From Cryptomeria japonica (Eukaryota > Streptophyta > Pinopsida > Cupressales > Cupressaceae), in the NCBI RefSeq assembly GCF_030272615.1, contig NC_081412.1, positions 341,433,370-341,497,369 on the forward strand: DNA of 64,000 bases. Direction: 5' to 3'. The translations under genes were made by a program, and so were the position numbers. Under the pieces are notes generated by a model. The model was not told the DNA's origin. It did no database searches and worked only from the letters and a program-made list of their open reading frames with translations. Shown here in pieces: positions 34,600-45,158 of this stretch; position 1 is the stretch's first letter, and each line of letters begins with the position of its first letter.

Positions 34600-36470
34600 T
34601 CCTTTAAATTATACTACATTCAGATCTGGTTATTGTTTTTATTGTTGCCTCTTCCTCCCCTTTGGTTACCTCTGTAATTTCCAGATGATGCCATGGTGTT
34701 GGTTGGGGTTGGGATGTGCTCACCGCAGTGGATGGCGATGACTGCTCCTAGGTGAAGAGCACCTGATTCCCTCGTGTCTTCATATTGTAGGGACACTCTT
34801 TGGTGGAGTGTCTCAACACTTGGCAAATTTCATAGAAGGCCTTTTTACAACAGGTTCCTTTTGTATGACCTTCCTCCTTACACTCGATCCACCACACTTC
34901 CTCATTCTTGCTCATGCTTCCCTTCATACTTTTAAATTCTTTCATCATATGGTGCATTTCCTTCTGGAGGGCTTGCACCTTCTTGTTGGATCCCTCATCA
35001 TTGCTACTTTCATCTAAGGATTCTTCATCATCAGAGGACTTGTATTTCTTCTTCCTAGTCATCTTGCCTTCACTTTCCAAGTTCATCGTGCGGTTGTAGG
35101 CATCTTCATAGGATGTGGGTGGTATAATTTTTATTTTCTTCCTCAGAGATGATTTCAGACCCTCCATGAACCACCTTTTCTTTAATCCATCAGTCGGCTT
35201 GTTGTCCATCTTTCCCAGCAGTTCCTTCAATTGTTGGCTATATGCTCTAACTGTCTCATGTTTTCATTGCTTCATACTCAGGATTTTTGCGATGATTTCA
35301 TTATCGTCTCGAAGGAGTCAAAACTCCATCTTGAAGGCTTTTTGTAACTTGTCCCAAGTTCCTACCTTTCTCTTATCTGTATCGGAGTACTAGTCGATGG
35401 CTACCCCGCATAGGGTGGTGGGGAGCTGCACCACCCATTCAGCTTTATCAGTTACTCCATTGGCCGACCAGATCGTCTCACATATAGGACAATGACATAC
35501 AAGATCTTTCTTCCCATCTCTAATGAATTTAGGCAACTTTTGCATGTTCACCATTATGCTCCTTGGTTGTGGCCGAGTCTTCCCTCCAGAACTCAACCCT
35601 CTAGACACTGGTCCTCCAGAAAGTGGTCAGCTGAGATTTGGTATGTTGGGTCCCACCAAGTTACTCTGACTACCATGGTGTGATGAGCCTGAACCGAACA
35701 AATTACTTCTACTACCGTGCCCTTGTGTCCTCTCGACACCTTCGGTCGCACCGGTATCTCCCACTTCTCTGTTCTTGGTCTCGGTCTCCTCTTCTCTCCT
35801 GGTCTCGTCACCTCTAAATGTCATGTATGGCTCTATTCTACTCTAGTCACCAATCTCCTCCAACATGAGGGAAAGTTCCCCCAACCACTTCCTAGTGGTT
35901 TCTATTAACACAGAAACTTGGCCCTCGCTACTCGAGCTATCATTTCCATTCCCGCTTCCTTCTTCAGCATTTTTCTTCAGCCATCTCAGACGTTTGGCTT
36001 GTTGCTCCAACCTTAGTGCCCTCGCTGCTACCTCATTTCATCTTCTTCTTGTCCCTTTGGTACACAGTTTCTATCCTTATTTAGCGTCACAGGCATCAAT
36101 TCCATTGTTTCGTGGGATTGAAGGTTTGTCGACAGCTTTCGTCGCATTCTTCCTCTTCGCAGCAACTCCTCTCTTCGAACTGTTGTAAGATTTGTTGCCA
36201 CTGGTTCTCATAGTATGTTTCCTCTCGGCGGTTTTGAAGGGAAAGGAAAGCTTGTGCTAATAGGTTGGGAAGGTTGTTCATCAACTGGTTCACCATGGGG
36301 CTCACTCCTAAGGAATTCCACACAATACTCTCAGGAACATCTTCTCAAGCTACTTCCCTTCGTATGTGAGTTTCAATGGGATGCTTGCAGTATGCACCCA
36401 AATCCTACTATCAATGCCCTTTCCCCTTCAAACAATTCTTTGGATTCTTCTTCCTCAGGGTTGCTCCTCC
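34600..36470 (-). pseudogene. Element B gag
   Basis: The N-terminal block (36323-36096) contains SMVNQLMNNL-like helical sequence and Glu-rich runs. The central gag domain is seen as WVVQLPTTLCGVAID, VGTWDKLQKAFKMEF and ETVRAYSQQLKELLGKM, then KKRWFMEGLKSSLRKKIKI (35460-35120). A Lys/Asp/Ser stretch leads to Cys-rich knuckle remnants (CKEEGHTKGTC and CQVLRHSTKEC, about 34880-34790). The main frame is shared from 35824 to 34748, broken by a few stops. It encodes the capsid/nucleocapsid of the gypsy particle. One frameshift separates the N-terminal block. The first ATG cannot be chosen with certainty. Confidence 0.85.
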
Positions 36471-36536
36471 CTTCATTTAATGGTTGGCCCATTATCGTTG
36501 TGCTATGTAGTATACTCTCATCATTCCCAGGTTTAA

Positions 36537-36552
36537 CTCGGCAACGACACTA
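36537..36552 (-). promoter_or_regulatory. Element B primer-binding site, degenerate tRNA-Asp type
   Basis: The minus strand reads TAGTGTCGTTGCCGAG, matching TGGCGCCGTTGCCGGG at 12 of 16 positions, all differences transitions. It lies two bases inside the LTR. The Asp assignment is from memory of plant gypsy elements. Confidence 0.55.
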
Positions 36553-36554
36553 GA

Positions 36555-36875
36555 TGTTTCCCCATTGGGCGAATAGTCTAATGCATGCGGATGGAATACA
36601 TAACAAATAATAGTAATGCCATATATTTTAGATAAACACAGTCATAATGTATTAAGTCACACAATGTATATCAATTGCTATCCAACATAAAAGATACCAT
36701 TCCATTCATAATCGTAATAATGGAAAGTTACATCACATGGCATATAAAGGTACCGAGGGGTGCGAGGGACAACCGTCACACCCATAACTACCTACCCTCG
36801 GTTACATCACTAAACAAAGTACTTTCTAATTACTTAATTACTTATTATTCCTATACATACAATATGTTGCCAACA
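36555..36875 (-). repeat. Element B 5' LTR, 321 bp
   Basis: Plus-strand ends TGTTTCCCCA ... TTGCCAACA. Homologous along its full length to 12217-12538. Confidence 0.92.
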
Positions 36876-36880
36876 ATGGA
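36876..36880. repeat. TSD of element B, right copy (ATGGA)
   Basis: Matches 12212-12216; element A gag resumes here. Confidence 0.88.
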
Positions 36881-37765
36881 GAATTAATTTATTTTGAGAA
36901 TGTTGCAGAAGAAAGGAAGGTGAAATATGCCTATACCTGGTTGAAAGATCATGCTTCTCTTTGGTGGGAACATTTGCAAGTTGATAGAAAGAGAAGAGGG
37001 AAAGAAAAGATCAAAACATGGGAGAAGATGGTTTCCAAGTTAAAATCAAAGTTTATGCCAGCTGATTACTAGGTAAACCTGTTTCGGAAGTTGTAGAACT
37101 TGAAATAGAAAGAATCTAGTGTGAAGGAGTATTCCAAAGCATTCTACAAGTTGAATATCAGATCTGGACATGCCGATGATGAGATTGAACAAGTTGTGAG
37201 ATATTTGAATGGATTATAGATGTCTATACAAGATGAACTTAGTTTGATCAAGTTGCAGAATGTTGAAGTGTACCAGTATGCCTTGAAAGAAAAAGAGAAG
37301 TTGAACAAAAGACATGAGCAGAGACAATGAGGTAGAGGTGGAAGGTTTTCCAGAGGAAGATTTCAAGGAGGAAGAGGAACCTGTACAGATCAAAACATGG
37401 ACAAGGAAGTAAGGAAAGATGGTATTTCATACCAAAAGGATGACAAAAATTTCTACTGGAGGAGAGAACCTGATGGCTACTGGAATGAAAAATTTGGAAA
37501 AGATGACAAAAGACAAGATAAGAGAGTATTTAGAGGTACTTGTTATAAGTGTGGAGGAGAAGGACATCATTCTTTTGAATGTAAGAAGACAAAGAACACT
37601 GGAAGAAGAGAATTGGTAGAAGAAATCCCCATCGGATCAACTAACAAATCGGAGGATGGAGAATCGTTAATGATGAGGAGAGCTTTGTTTCATATCAGAG
37701 AGGATGAAGAGCCCTTGCAGAGGCAAAATTTGTTCAAGACCAGATGTAAGGTATCTGGTAAGTAA
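36881..37765 (+). pseudogene. Element A gag, C-terminal part with zinc knuckle
   Basis: Continues the gag begun at 11900: FENVAEERKVKYAYTWLKDH, ASLWWEHL and KFMPADY, then a stop; VKEYSKAFYKLNIRSGHADD; an RGGRFSRGRFQGGRG basic-glycine stretch; and an intact CCHC knuckle CYKCGGEGHHSFEC at 37541-37582. At least five stops occur, mostly TAG where related gags have CAG or CAA. The knuckle and RGG stretch would bind the genomic RNA. Confidence 0.9.
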
Positions 37766-38400
37766 TGTAAAGTTGTTATTGATAGTGGTAGTTCGGATAA
37801 ACTTATTTCAAAAGAGATGGTGAATAAATTGAAGTTGGAAAGATTGAAACACCCTAAGCCTTATCAGATAGCATGGATTCTGGATGACCATAAGTTGTAA
37901 GTGAGCAATGTTTGGTGACATTGAAAATTGGGAATTATCATGATGAAGTTTTGTGTGATATTATGCCTATGGATATTTGTCACCTTTTGTTGGGTAGACC
38001 TTGGCAGTTTGATAGATAGGAAATACATGATGGGAGAAAGAAGATATACACTATTGTAGCGAATGGGATGAAACAAACCTTGTTACCCTTGGAAGATCCC
38101 TTGAAGAGTGAAGTTTGTATGAATGCTAGAATCTGTTTGGTGGATGGAAGGAAATTCCTGGATGGAATAAGACATGAGAATGTTTATTTTTCCTTAGTTC
38201 CTAAGAAGACTGAGAACCTAGAAGAACAACCGAAGGAGATAAAAGAATTGTTGATAGAGTATGAAGACATCATTTCAGATAATGTGCTAAATGGATTACC
38301 ACCTGTGAGGAGTATCAGTCATTGCATGGACTTGATTCTCGGAGCTAGTTTGCCTAGCAAAGCTGCACACCCGATGCACCAATAGAGAATGAGTAGTTGA
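37766..38400 (+). pseudogene. Element A aspartic protease
   Basis: Immediately after a TAA (37763-37765), KVVIDSGSSDKLISKEMV carries the catalytic D-S-G at 37781-37789. The flap-to-end part reads DIMPMDICHLLLGRPWQF (about 37958-38010), the usual gypsy retropepsin LLGRPW. A spacer with MNARICLVDGRKF leads to RT. Stops interrupt the frame at least four times (for example DHKL then stop, DR then stop). Confidence 0.9.
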
Positions 38401-38880
38401 ATAGACAAGTGTTGGAATTATTGAAGAAAGGTTTGGTCAAAGAAAGTTTGAGTCTTTGTGCAGTACCAAAAGTGTTAGAACCTAAGAAGAATGGAGAATG
38501 GAGGATGTGTACCGATTCCAAAGCAATAAACAAGATCACAGTGAAGTACTGAATTCCTTTACCTAGGATGGATGACATAATGGATTGTTTGAGTGGAGCT
38601 AAATACTACACAAAGATAGACCTAAAGAGTGGATATCATCATATCAGAATCAAAGAAGGAGATGAGTGGAAGACATCATTCAAGACAAATGAAGGATTGT
38701 ATGAATGGTTGGTGATGCCTTTTGGGTTGACTAATGTACCGAGTACTTTCATAAGGTTGATGAATGTTGTATTGAAGAAATTCTTGGGTAAGTTTGTTAT
38801 TGTATATTTGGATGACATTCTGATTTTTCAGTAAGACAAAAGAGGAGCATTTGTTGCATTTAAGACAGTTTTGTAGTGGT
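38401..38880 (+). pseudogene. Element A reverse transcriptase, catalytic box intact
   Basis: WRMCTDSKAINKITVKY, then a stop, [22 protein letters not shown]-type [33 protein letters not shown], and the catalytic YLDD at 38805-38816. The region between 38400 and 38567 contains in-frame stops, and another TAA follows ILIFQ at 38832. RT copies the genomic RNA into cDNA. Confidence 0.94.
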
Positions 38881-39615
38881 TGAGAGAAGAAAAGTTGCTA
38901 ATAAATCCAAAGAAGTGTACTTTCATGAAGGAAGAGTTAGTCTATTTGGGATTTTTGATATTTGCTAATGGATTGAAAATGGACCTTGAGAAGGTAAGAG
39001 AAATTGTTGAATGGCCTACACCGAAAAGCTTTGGAGAGGTTAGATCATTTCATGGATTGGCTAGTTTCTATCGGAAGTTTATTAGAAATTTCAGTTCTGT
39101 TTGTAGCCCTATGACTGAGACAATTAGGGGAGATAGGAAGGAATTCAAGTGGACAACTAGAGAAAACAAGAGTTTTGAATTACTGAAGCAGAAAGTGACT
39201 GAACAACCTGTGTTAGCTTTACTATATTTCAACAAGGTATTTCAAGTGGACTATGATGCAAGTGGGAATGCAATTGGAGTAGTTTTAAGTCAGGAAGGGA
39301 GAGCACTAACTTATTTCAATGAAAAGTTGAATGATTCCAGGAGGAGATATTCAGTCTATAATCAGGAATTTTATACCATAGTTCAATCCTTGAAGAAATG
39401 GAGGCATTACCTATTGCCTAAGGAATTTGTGTTGTATAATGACCATCAAGCCTTGTAGTATTTGAACAATCAGAGTAAGTTGAATCAGCAAGATATTAGA
39501 TGGGTAGAATTCTTGCAGAGTTACACCTTTGTGTTGAAGCATAGAAGTGGGAATTCCAACAAAGTTGTTGATTCATTTAGTAGAAGGAGGAATTTACTGA
39601 CAGAGATGAGAGTGA
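38881..39615 (+). pseudogene. Element A RT connection and RNase H
   Basis: A 192-codon frame reads KCTFMKEELVYLGFLI, VREIVEWPTPKSFGEVRSF and GLASFYRKFIRNFS, then RNase H with VFQVDYDASGNAIGVVLSQ, ALTYFNEKLNDSRRRYSVYN and FVLYNDHQAL, stopping at a TAG where related elements have Gln. Sense continues to EMRVT, where the CACTA element interrupts; the next codons (VLGFEELK) are at 62820. Confidence 0.93.
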
Positions 39616-39660
39616 CACTAATGCATTTGGCCTAAAATTCCGACAAAGGTTTCTGATGGA
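39616..39660 (+). repeat. CACTA left terminal inverted repeat
   Basis: CACTAATGCATTTGGCC followed by AAATTCCGAC. Imperfect inverse of 62772-62816. Confidence 0.65.
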
Positions 39661-39840
39661 GAAGGTATATTGTGACCAAATTTGATTGTTTTTTGAAAAA
39701 ATGCCCGAATTCATCAGAATTTTGATGAGAATTTCACATTTGGTTTCGACGAAGAAGGCATTACTAATGAAATTTGATTTTTTTGAAAAAAAGTGCCCGC
39801 GTTCGTCGAAATTCTAATGAACACAGACATTACTTAAAAA
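39661..39840 (+). repeat. CACTA left subterminal repeats
   Basis: Two copies about 92 bp apart of AAATTTGATT, a T run, GAAAAAA, TGCCCG, TTCRTCRRAATT. Related CGACGAA motifs are interspersed. Such arrays bind TNP1-type proteins in known CACTA elements; binding here is inferred. Confidence 0.6.
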
Positions 39841-41820
39841 AAAAAAACATTGCAATTCATTTTAACCCAAAGCAATCCCACGCAAGCTTGGTGCCAACCT
39901 CTGGCCCTGATCAACCCAAAGCAACCATGCTTGCGATCTCCTGCATTGAGTTAGGCATTTTGCGTAAAACAACTAAAAGGTTAGGCTCTACTTCTCAAAA
40001 ACAATTCTAGTGAGGGATCAATGATTCGGGTGACAAAGGTTGTTTTCCTTTACGCTTAGTTAGTGAGCATCATGTATCTATTATGTTTAATATATAATGA
40101 GATGAAAATATTTAAAATCCTTATTGAGGCTTAGGGTTTGGGGTTGCACATTATCGATTTCATTTTGCATATGAATTTTTTACTTGTCAAGTTTGGAGAT
40201 TGAACTCTGATTTCTTGTCATTGAGTTTGATATACCTTTGATGCCTAATGTTTATAATACTTGTCTTTTTGAAAGCTCTCCATTTTTAATCAAGGATCTG
40301 GGGTTGAGCTCCCATGGGTTAATTTCTTGAACAAAACTACAATTTCAAAATCCCAATTCTGATGTTTGACAAAAAAAAATGCTTTGGGTCTTAAAACCAT
40401 AATGTGATGTTTAAAGGTTTTCTCATTTGGACCATTAAATATTGATTCAAAATTTAGGGTTCATTTCTAGTTCATTTATCCTTGGTGGTTGATCAGCATA
40501 GGATTAAACTATATAAGAAATCACTAAATAAAGATAATTGTTTACTCCAACTGCATCAACAATTTACACCACCATTACCATTCACTCTATCTGATTCTCC
40601 ACTACCTTCCACTTCATCCAAATCTCTATTACCATTCACTTTATTTGATGAAGCGATTCTCATACCATCAATCATATCACTTGAATCACAAATAATATCT
40701 GCAAATGAATAATCTAGTGCACCCATGGCCATTGCGTATGCATAAACTATTAAAGAACCTCACATGCACACATTGCATAAATTTTTATTTATGTTTACTT
40801 ATTTCTAGTAACATTCAATAACATAGAATAATTGGGATCTAACACAATATATTGTCCTTGGGCCCTGACTTTAGTGCACATGCAACCACTACAACTTTTC
40901 ATGCATTTTGCAAACTTTCTCCAGTTACACGTAGCCAAGGACAATATATATCTACATGCAACCATTCACATTTTCACGACACTCCTTTTTTTCCTTACGC
41001 ATGGACTAGTCTTTTTGCTGCCATATTTAAAAAAATTACTTTCCTCGTGGCTTCAACCTCAACTTGTAAAGCATTTTTATCAATGGCTTCCATCATATAT
41101 GTCCTAGCAATACCAATAGTCACATCAATCACATTACACCAACTTCATGTACCATCTACTTTTCTTATAGCCAACAAACCATGCATGTCTTAAATCATCT
41201 GATTCAACACACATGTATAATTTTCATGATCACATTTATTACAACTTTGATTTTATATCAATATGACAACTTATCATGTGGTTTTCTATATTTACTTGTC
41301 ATATTATCATTATCCAATCTGAGTTCCAATCATCCATACCTTTAATTACCTTGAATTTAATTTTTGCATAAATTAAACCTTCAAGTTAGGGGCAAGTTGT
41401 CATAGTTATTTTTGTCTCTAATTTTCTAAAACCATTTTCATGATTATTTGGTACAGTTTGGTAGCATTTGTGCAATTATATATCTTGGCTAAAAGAGTGA
41501 ACCAGTTGCAAACATTGTAATCATAAGATTTCCCATGATATGAGAGTAGAGGGACTTGAATTGGTAAGGAAAAGCCTTTTAAATTGATAGAAGTTGCAGA
41601 ATCTTGTGAGTTGAGGAATTAATTTGGAAATTGAGCTATATAGTATGGTATAGCAAGTGTTTACAGAAGGAAGAATAGATTAATTATAGTTTCAAGTAAA
41701 TGAAATAGTAGAGAAAAATGTTAAGATTAGAGACAATATGGGTGGTGATCCTACTAGGCAAGAGCCCAAAGAACACACATTGTTGGTAGTGGATGTTGAG
41801 TCCTTGCCATTATTCGAGAG
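39841..41820. other. No recognisable gene
   Basis: AT-rich CACTA interior. Short open stretches (40482-40712, 40832-41193) show no family resemblance. Confidence 0.4.
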
Positions 41821-42420
41821 AGGGGTATTGATACACTAATGCTTAAGGTTAATAGAGTATAATGATGAGATTATAGAGTAGTTTGTATAAACCTTCTATA
41901 ATAATGAAGCATTTATTAAGGGGTTGAGGGTTGATGCACCATATCCTACCATTTCTAAGGTGTCTGGTCTTCGATGGATCAAAAAAGAGTTCCCAATGTT
42001 TGCAGACACTATGTCAGCAAGAAAAAAAATTGCCATCTACATGAAATATTTGACTCATTCACTTAGGGCACCAAATGGGTTTCTCTACCTTGGCTATGGA
42101 TAGAAGTAGCATCTTAGATAATCAAGTATTTTACCTATGATGAAAGGAACTCTATCCTTTATACTATTCAATTCAAGTTAATGAGTCATCTTCGCCACAA
42201 CAACCTAGTCAATGTACCTTATTACTTTCATCATATATTTACTAGAACACCTATTGAATATAGAAAGAAGAGGAAAATTTCTCCTCTATCCCATCACTAT
42301 TTAGTCAATAAAAAGGAGCTATTTTTTTTTCTCAATTTTTTAATTTTAGATGGCAAAAATTCAAAGAGTGGGACGATATTCAAAATAGGCTCTAGAGGAA
42401 TGTTATATAAAATGTAGATG
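41821..42420 (+). pseudogene. Decayed ORF fragment of unknown family
   Basis: Broken plus-strand frames give FIKGLRVDAPYPTISKVSGL, IAIYMKYLTHSLRAP and MSHLRHNNLVNVPYYFHHIF. The spacing recalls unclassified ORFs carried by large plant transposable elements, but I cannot name a family. Several stops, no clear start. Confidence 0.3.
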
Positions 42421-44465
42421 TAGGGTTGTAGAGTTTGATAGGGCTATAGTGGAAGGAGAACATATAATGGGTACATGAGAGATTGAAACACTCAAAACTC
42501 TCTTCTTTGGCCACATCTATGCATGTGTGTAAGTTCAAGCATCATTAGCATGCAATGGCCTTGGAGCATCAAGTTGCCTTGAGGGTTGAGGGTGAATCAT
42601 CGGTGTCAGCTCTTCCTCCTAAAATCTTTGTGCCTACTCTTTCTCTTGTTTCTCTAATTGCATTTGCATACATTCTATCCTTTGTGCTATTGAATGTTTC
42701 TCTGAGGACCATCAATGAGCCTCACCCTAAATGGGTACAGGTTTCATTGCTTCCTCCTTGTAGCTACCCCTCATCACCTCACTTCTTAATATCCCTTTGT
42801 TCTCCTAGATCATTGACATGTTGCATACATAGGATATGTCCAGTGCAACATTGTCTACTCCTACTTTGCATTCTCATCTTTATCACAAATTTCCCAGGAT
42901 AATCATACCTGCTATGTTTGGTAGGAGGCCTTCACCTCCATAGAAACCTAACAAAAAGTTTGATTTGGGATTCGTTCCTGAGCTTCATTGTTAAAAATAT
43001 ACTCTAACAACCTCTTTACCTATTTCTTTGCTTATTTTATTGTCTATTTCTTTGGCTTCTTCTATTTTCATTGTTGAAGAGACCCTACCTTCTCTATAGT
43101 TTGTCTTCGACCCTCTTCCAAAGGTGAGTAGTGTGAATCTTATTTTGTCACCTCAGTCCAATTCAACAATATCCCATGAAACCTCCCAACCATTTACTTC
43201 TCCACCATCCTCCCATACACCATGCAATTACAAAATCACTTCATGCATGGACAGATACATACTGATATCAGTCCTTTATCTGCCCCAAAATCATGTCAAA
43301 CCTTCTTGCAAGAAGTTGCACCTATGGAGTAAGAAAGAAAGCATATAAACAACACACATATCTAAATCCTAGCCCAATCCACCATGGGATTGCTAAGTTT
43401 TACATTTTTCTTGCACTCAGTTTACCCTAGGTAGGGTTTTAACTATTTTTACAAAAAATGAGATAACTAACACAAATCAGAATGAAAACTTGCAAAAATC
43501 AAACCAAAATGAACTAGATTCAATGTATATTCACTCTCAATAATTTTTGAATCATGAGAATGAACAAAATTTGATGCACAATGTGTGTTTCAGACTGAAC
43601 AGTCAGAAAACAAGGCAAAAAAGTGAATTTCTTCATGCAAAACTTGCTCTTCAACCAAAAAGTCCATACAATATGGCTTCATTTGACCTAAATAAGCCTT
43701 AGGATCTTTAAATTAACTGACATGGTCCAAAAAAATGCCTTTTCAACTTCCTTTGCTTGATTTTTTACATTTTTTGCATTTTTGGAAAAAGTTGCTTGAC
43801 AACTTTTTTGCAAATTTGACAATTTTTGTGATTTTAGACTAAATGACCCAAAACTTAAAAGTATTATTGAAAATGACTTAACTAGGACCTAGAAAACACT
43901 TTAGGATCAAAACAAATCCAAATTTTAAATTTTGACAAATTTTCCTCAATTGGAGCTAGGCAGGCTAAAACAGGCCCTACAACAAAACCTAAATAGTATA
44001 AAGTCAAGTAGGAATCAAATCTATAGTGCAACCATTAAAATATTAATGATCATAACTTTTGAAGAGGCCCACAAAAGTGAAGAGACAACCCAAGATGATA
44101 AAATAGGCAATGATAAATTCCAATTGTAGAAATTTGTCAAGAATTTGTCAATAGTCGTTTAGTATGTTTGTGTTGCATGTTTTTGTGAAGGACACTATGT
44201 TGAAGGGAGTGCCATGTTTTATTTGTAAGGGTTGTTGAGTTGTCAATGAAGGTGTAAGGTTGTTGTCCTGAGAGTACAAGGTTTTTCAAGAGTTGTGAGG
44301 CCGGTTTGTGACTTCAAGTGAATTGAGTAGGCAAAGTTATTGTTCTTGGAAGGTTGGTTGAGTCAGCAAGTCGATGTGTATTGAGGCCTAATGCTTGAGG
44401 CCTCACCATTGAGGGTATTAAGGAATATTGTGAATTGTGTGTTTTGGTGAAGAAAAATGATGTGA
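42421..44465. other. No recognisable gene
   Basis: Open stretches at 42555-42902, 43124-43348 and 43932-44129 have no recognisable domain. Otherwise AT-rich. Confidence 0.4.
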
Positions 44466-44760
44466 TATGTTTGATGCAGAGGCAAGGGTAGAACTCAATA
44501 TTTCATATTAGGACAGCAACCACATTGATTAGACAAGTCAAATAAGGTCTCTCCAATGTTTAGGATACACAAGGGCAACATTAGGAAGTTATTCAACTTG
44601 GTAGGGAATGACATAAACTGTCCTTTCTTAGTCATGTAAGTATGCATGATCATGGGAATGGATAGTTACTTTCCTTTTAGACTAACTTGGGTCTATGACT
44701 CTCAATGGTGTTCATCTCAAAAGTATATGTAATATCATTCACTTGCACCCAAGGTCTGAC
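44466..44760 (+). repeat. Dispersed repeat, copy 1 (related to 57650-57950)
   Basis: GATGCAGAGGCAAGGGTAG... and GGCAACATTAGGAAGT align with GATGCAAAGATAGGGGTAA... and GACAACATTAGGAGGT in the second copy, in the same orientation, roughly 65% identity by eye over about 150 bp or more. The two copies flank the transposon genes. Confidence 0.45.
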
Positions 44761-45158
44761 TGATATTTTTGTCTTACTTGTCACTGATTTGGACAGTATT
44801 GAGAGGATCCTATAAGGATGACTATCACCATACTCTCGATGACTTCACAACATCGATAATGAATTCACATTAGACACTCATGGATTACCCCAATTATACA
44901 TTAGTCAACTTAAGATATGATACAAGGATTGCATACCACAAAGCCATTAGCATATCACCTGCTCTAAATCACCACAAATCCATTAGATATGTTTTGAGAT
45001 AAAAAGAAGAGTTAAATGGTTTTGGTTCAATTTTCATTATTTCCATGTTCAAGTAATTTAATTAGGTATATTATACTGAAATGTCATTTCATAAATAACA
45101 TTTCAACTTCTATATAACTAGTTCTATAGCTCGATTTTTTTGTCTGTGAAGAAAGACC

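Larger units (their letters stand above)
12217..36875 (-). mobile_element. Element B: minus-strand Ty3/gypsy with extra 3' ORF, carrying nested insertions
   Basis: Two matching LTRs (12217-12538 and 36555-36875), a perfect ATGGA TSD, a primer-binding site inside the right LTR and a polypurine tract inside the left LTR define the element and its minus orientation. In transcription order: gag (36.4-34.6 kb), protease and RT (34.1-32.5 kb), RNase H (23.0-22.27 kb), no integrase, and an extra ORF (15.2-12.7 kb). Nested within are a copia element (15320-22266) and a solo LTR (23011-32532) that itself holds another element. LTRs differ at about 33 of 321 positions by eye, so it is old. Confidence 0.9.

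Noticed and set aside
34808-36553. Plus-strand hydrophobic ORFs
   Set aside because: Antisense shadows of element B gag; no domain.
40884-40900. CACTACAACTTTT as the 5' end of a nested CACTA element ending at 56179
   Set aside because: Only the first eight bases match the canonical terminus and no inverse similarity with the 56.1-kb end continues beyond.
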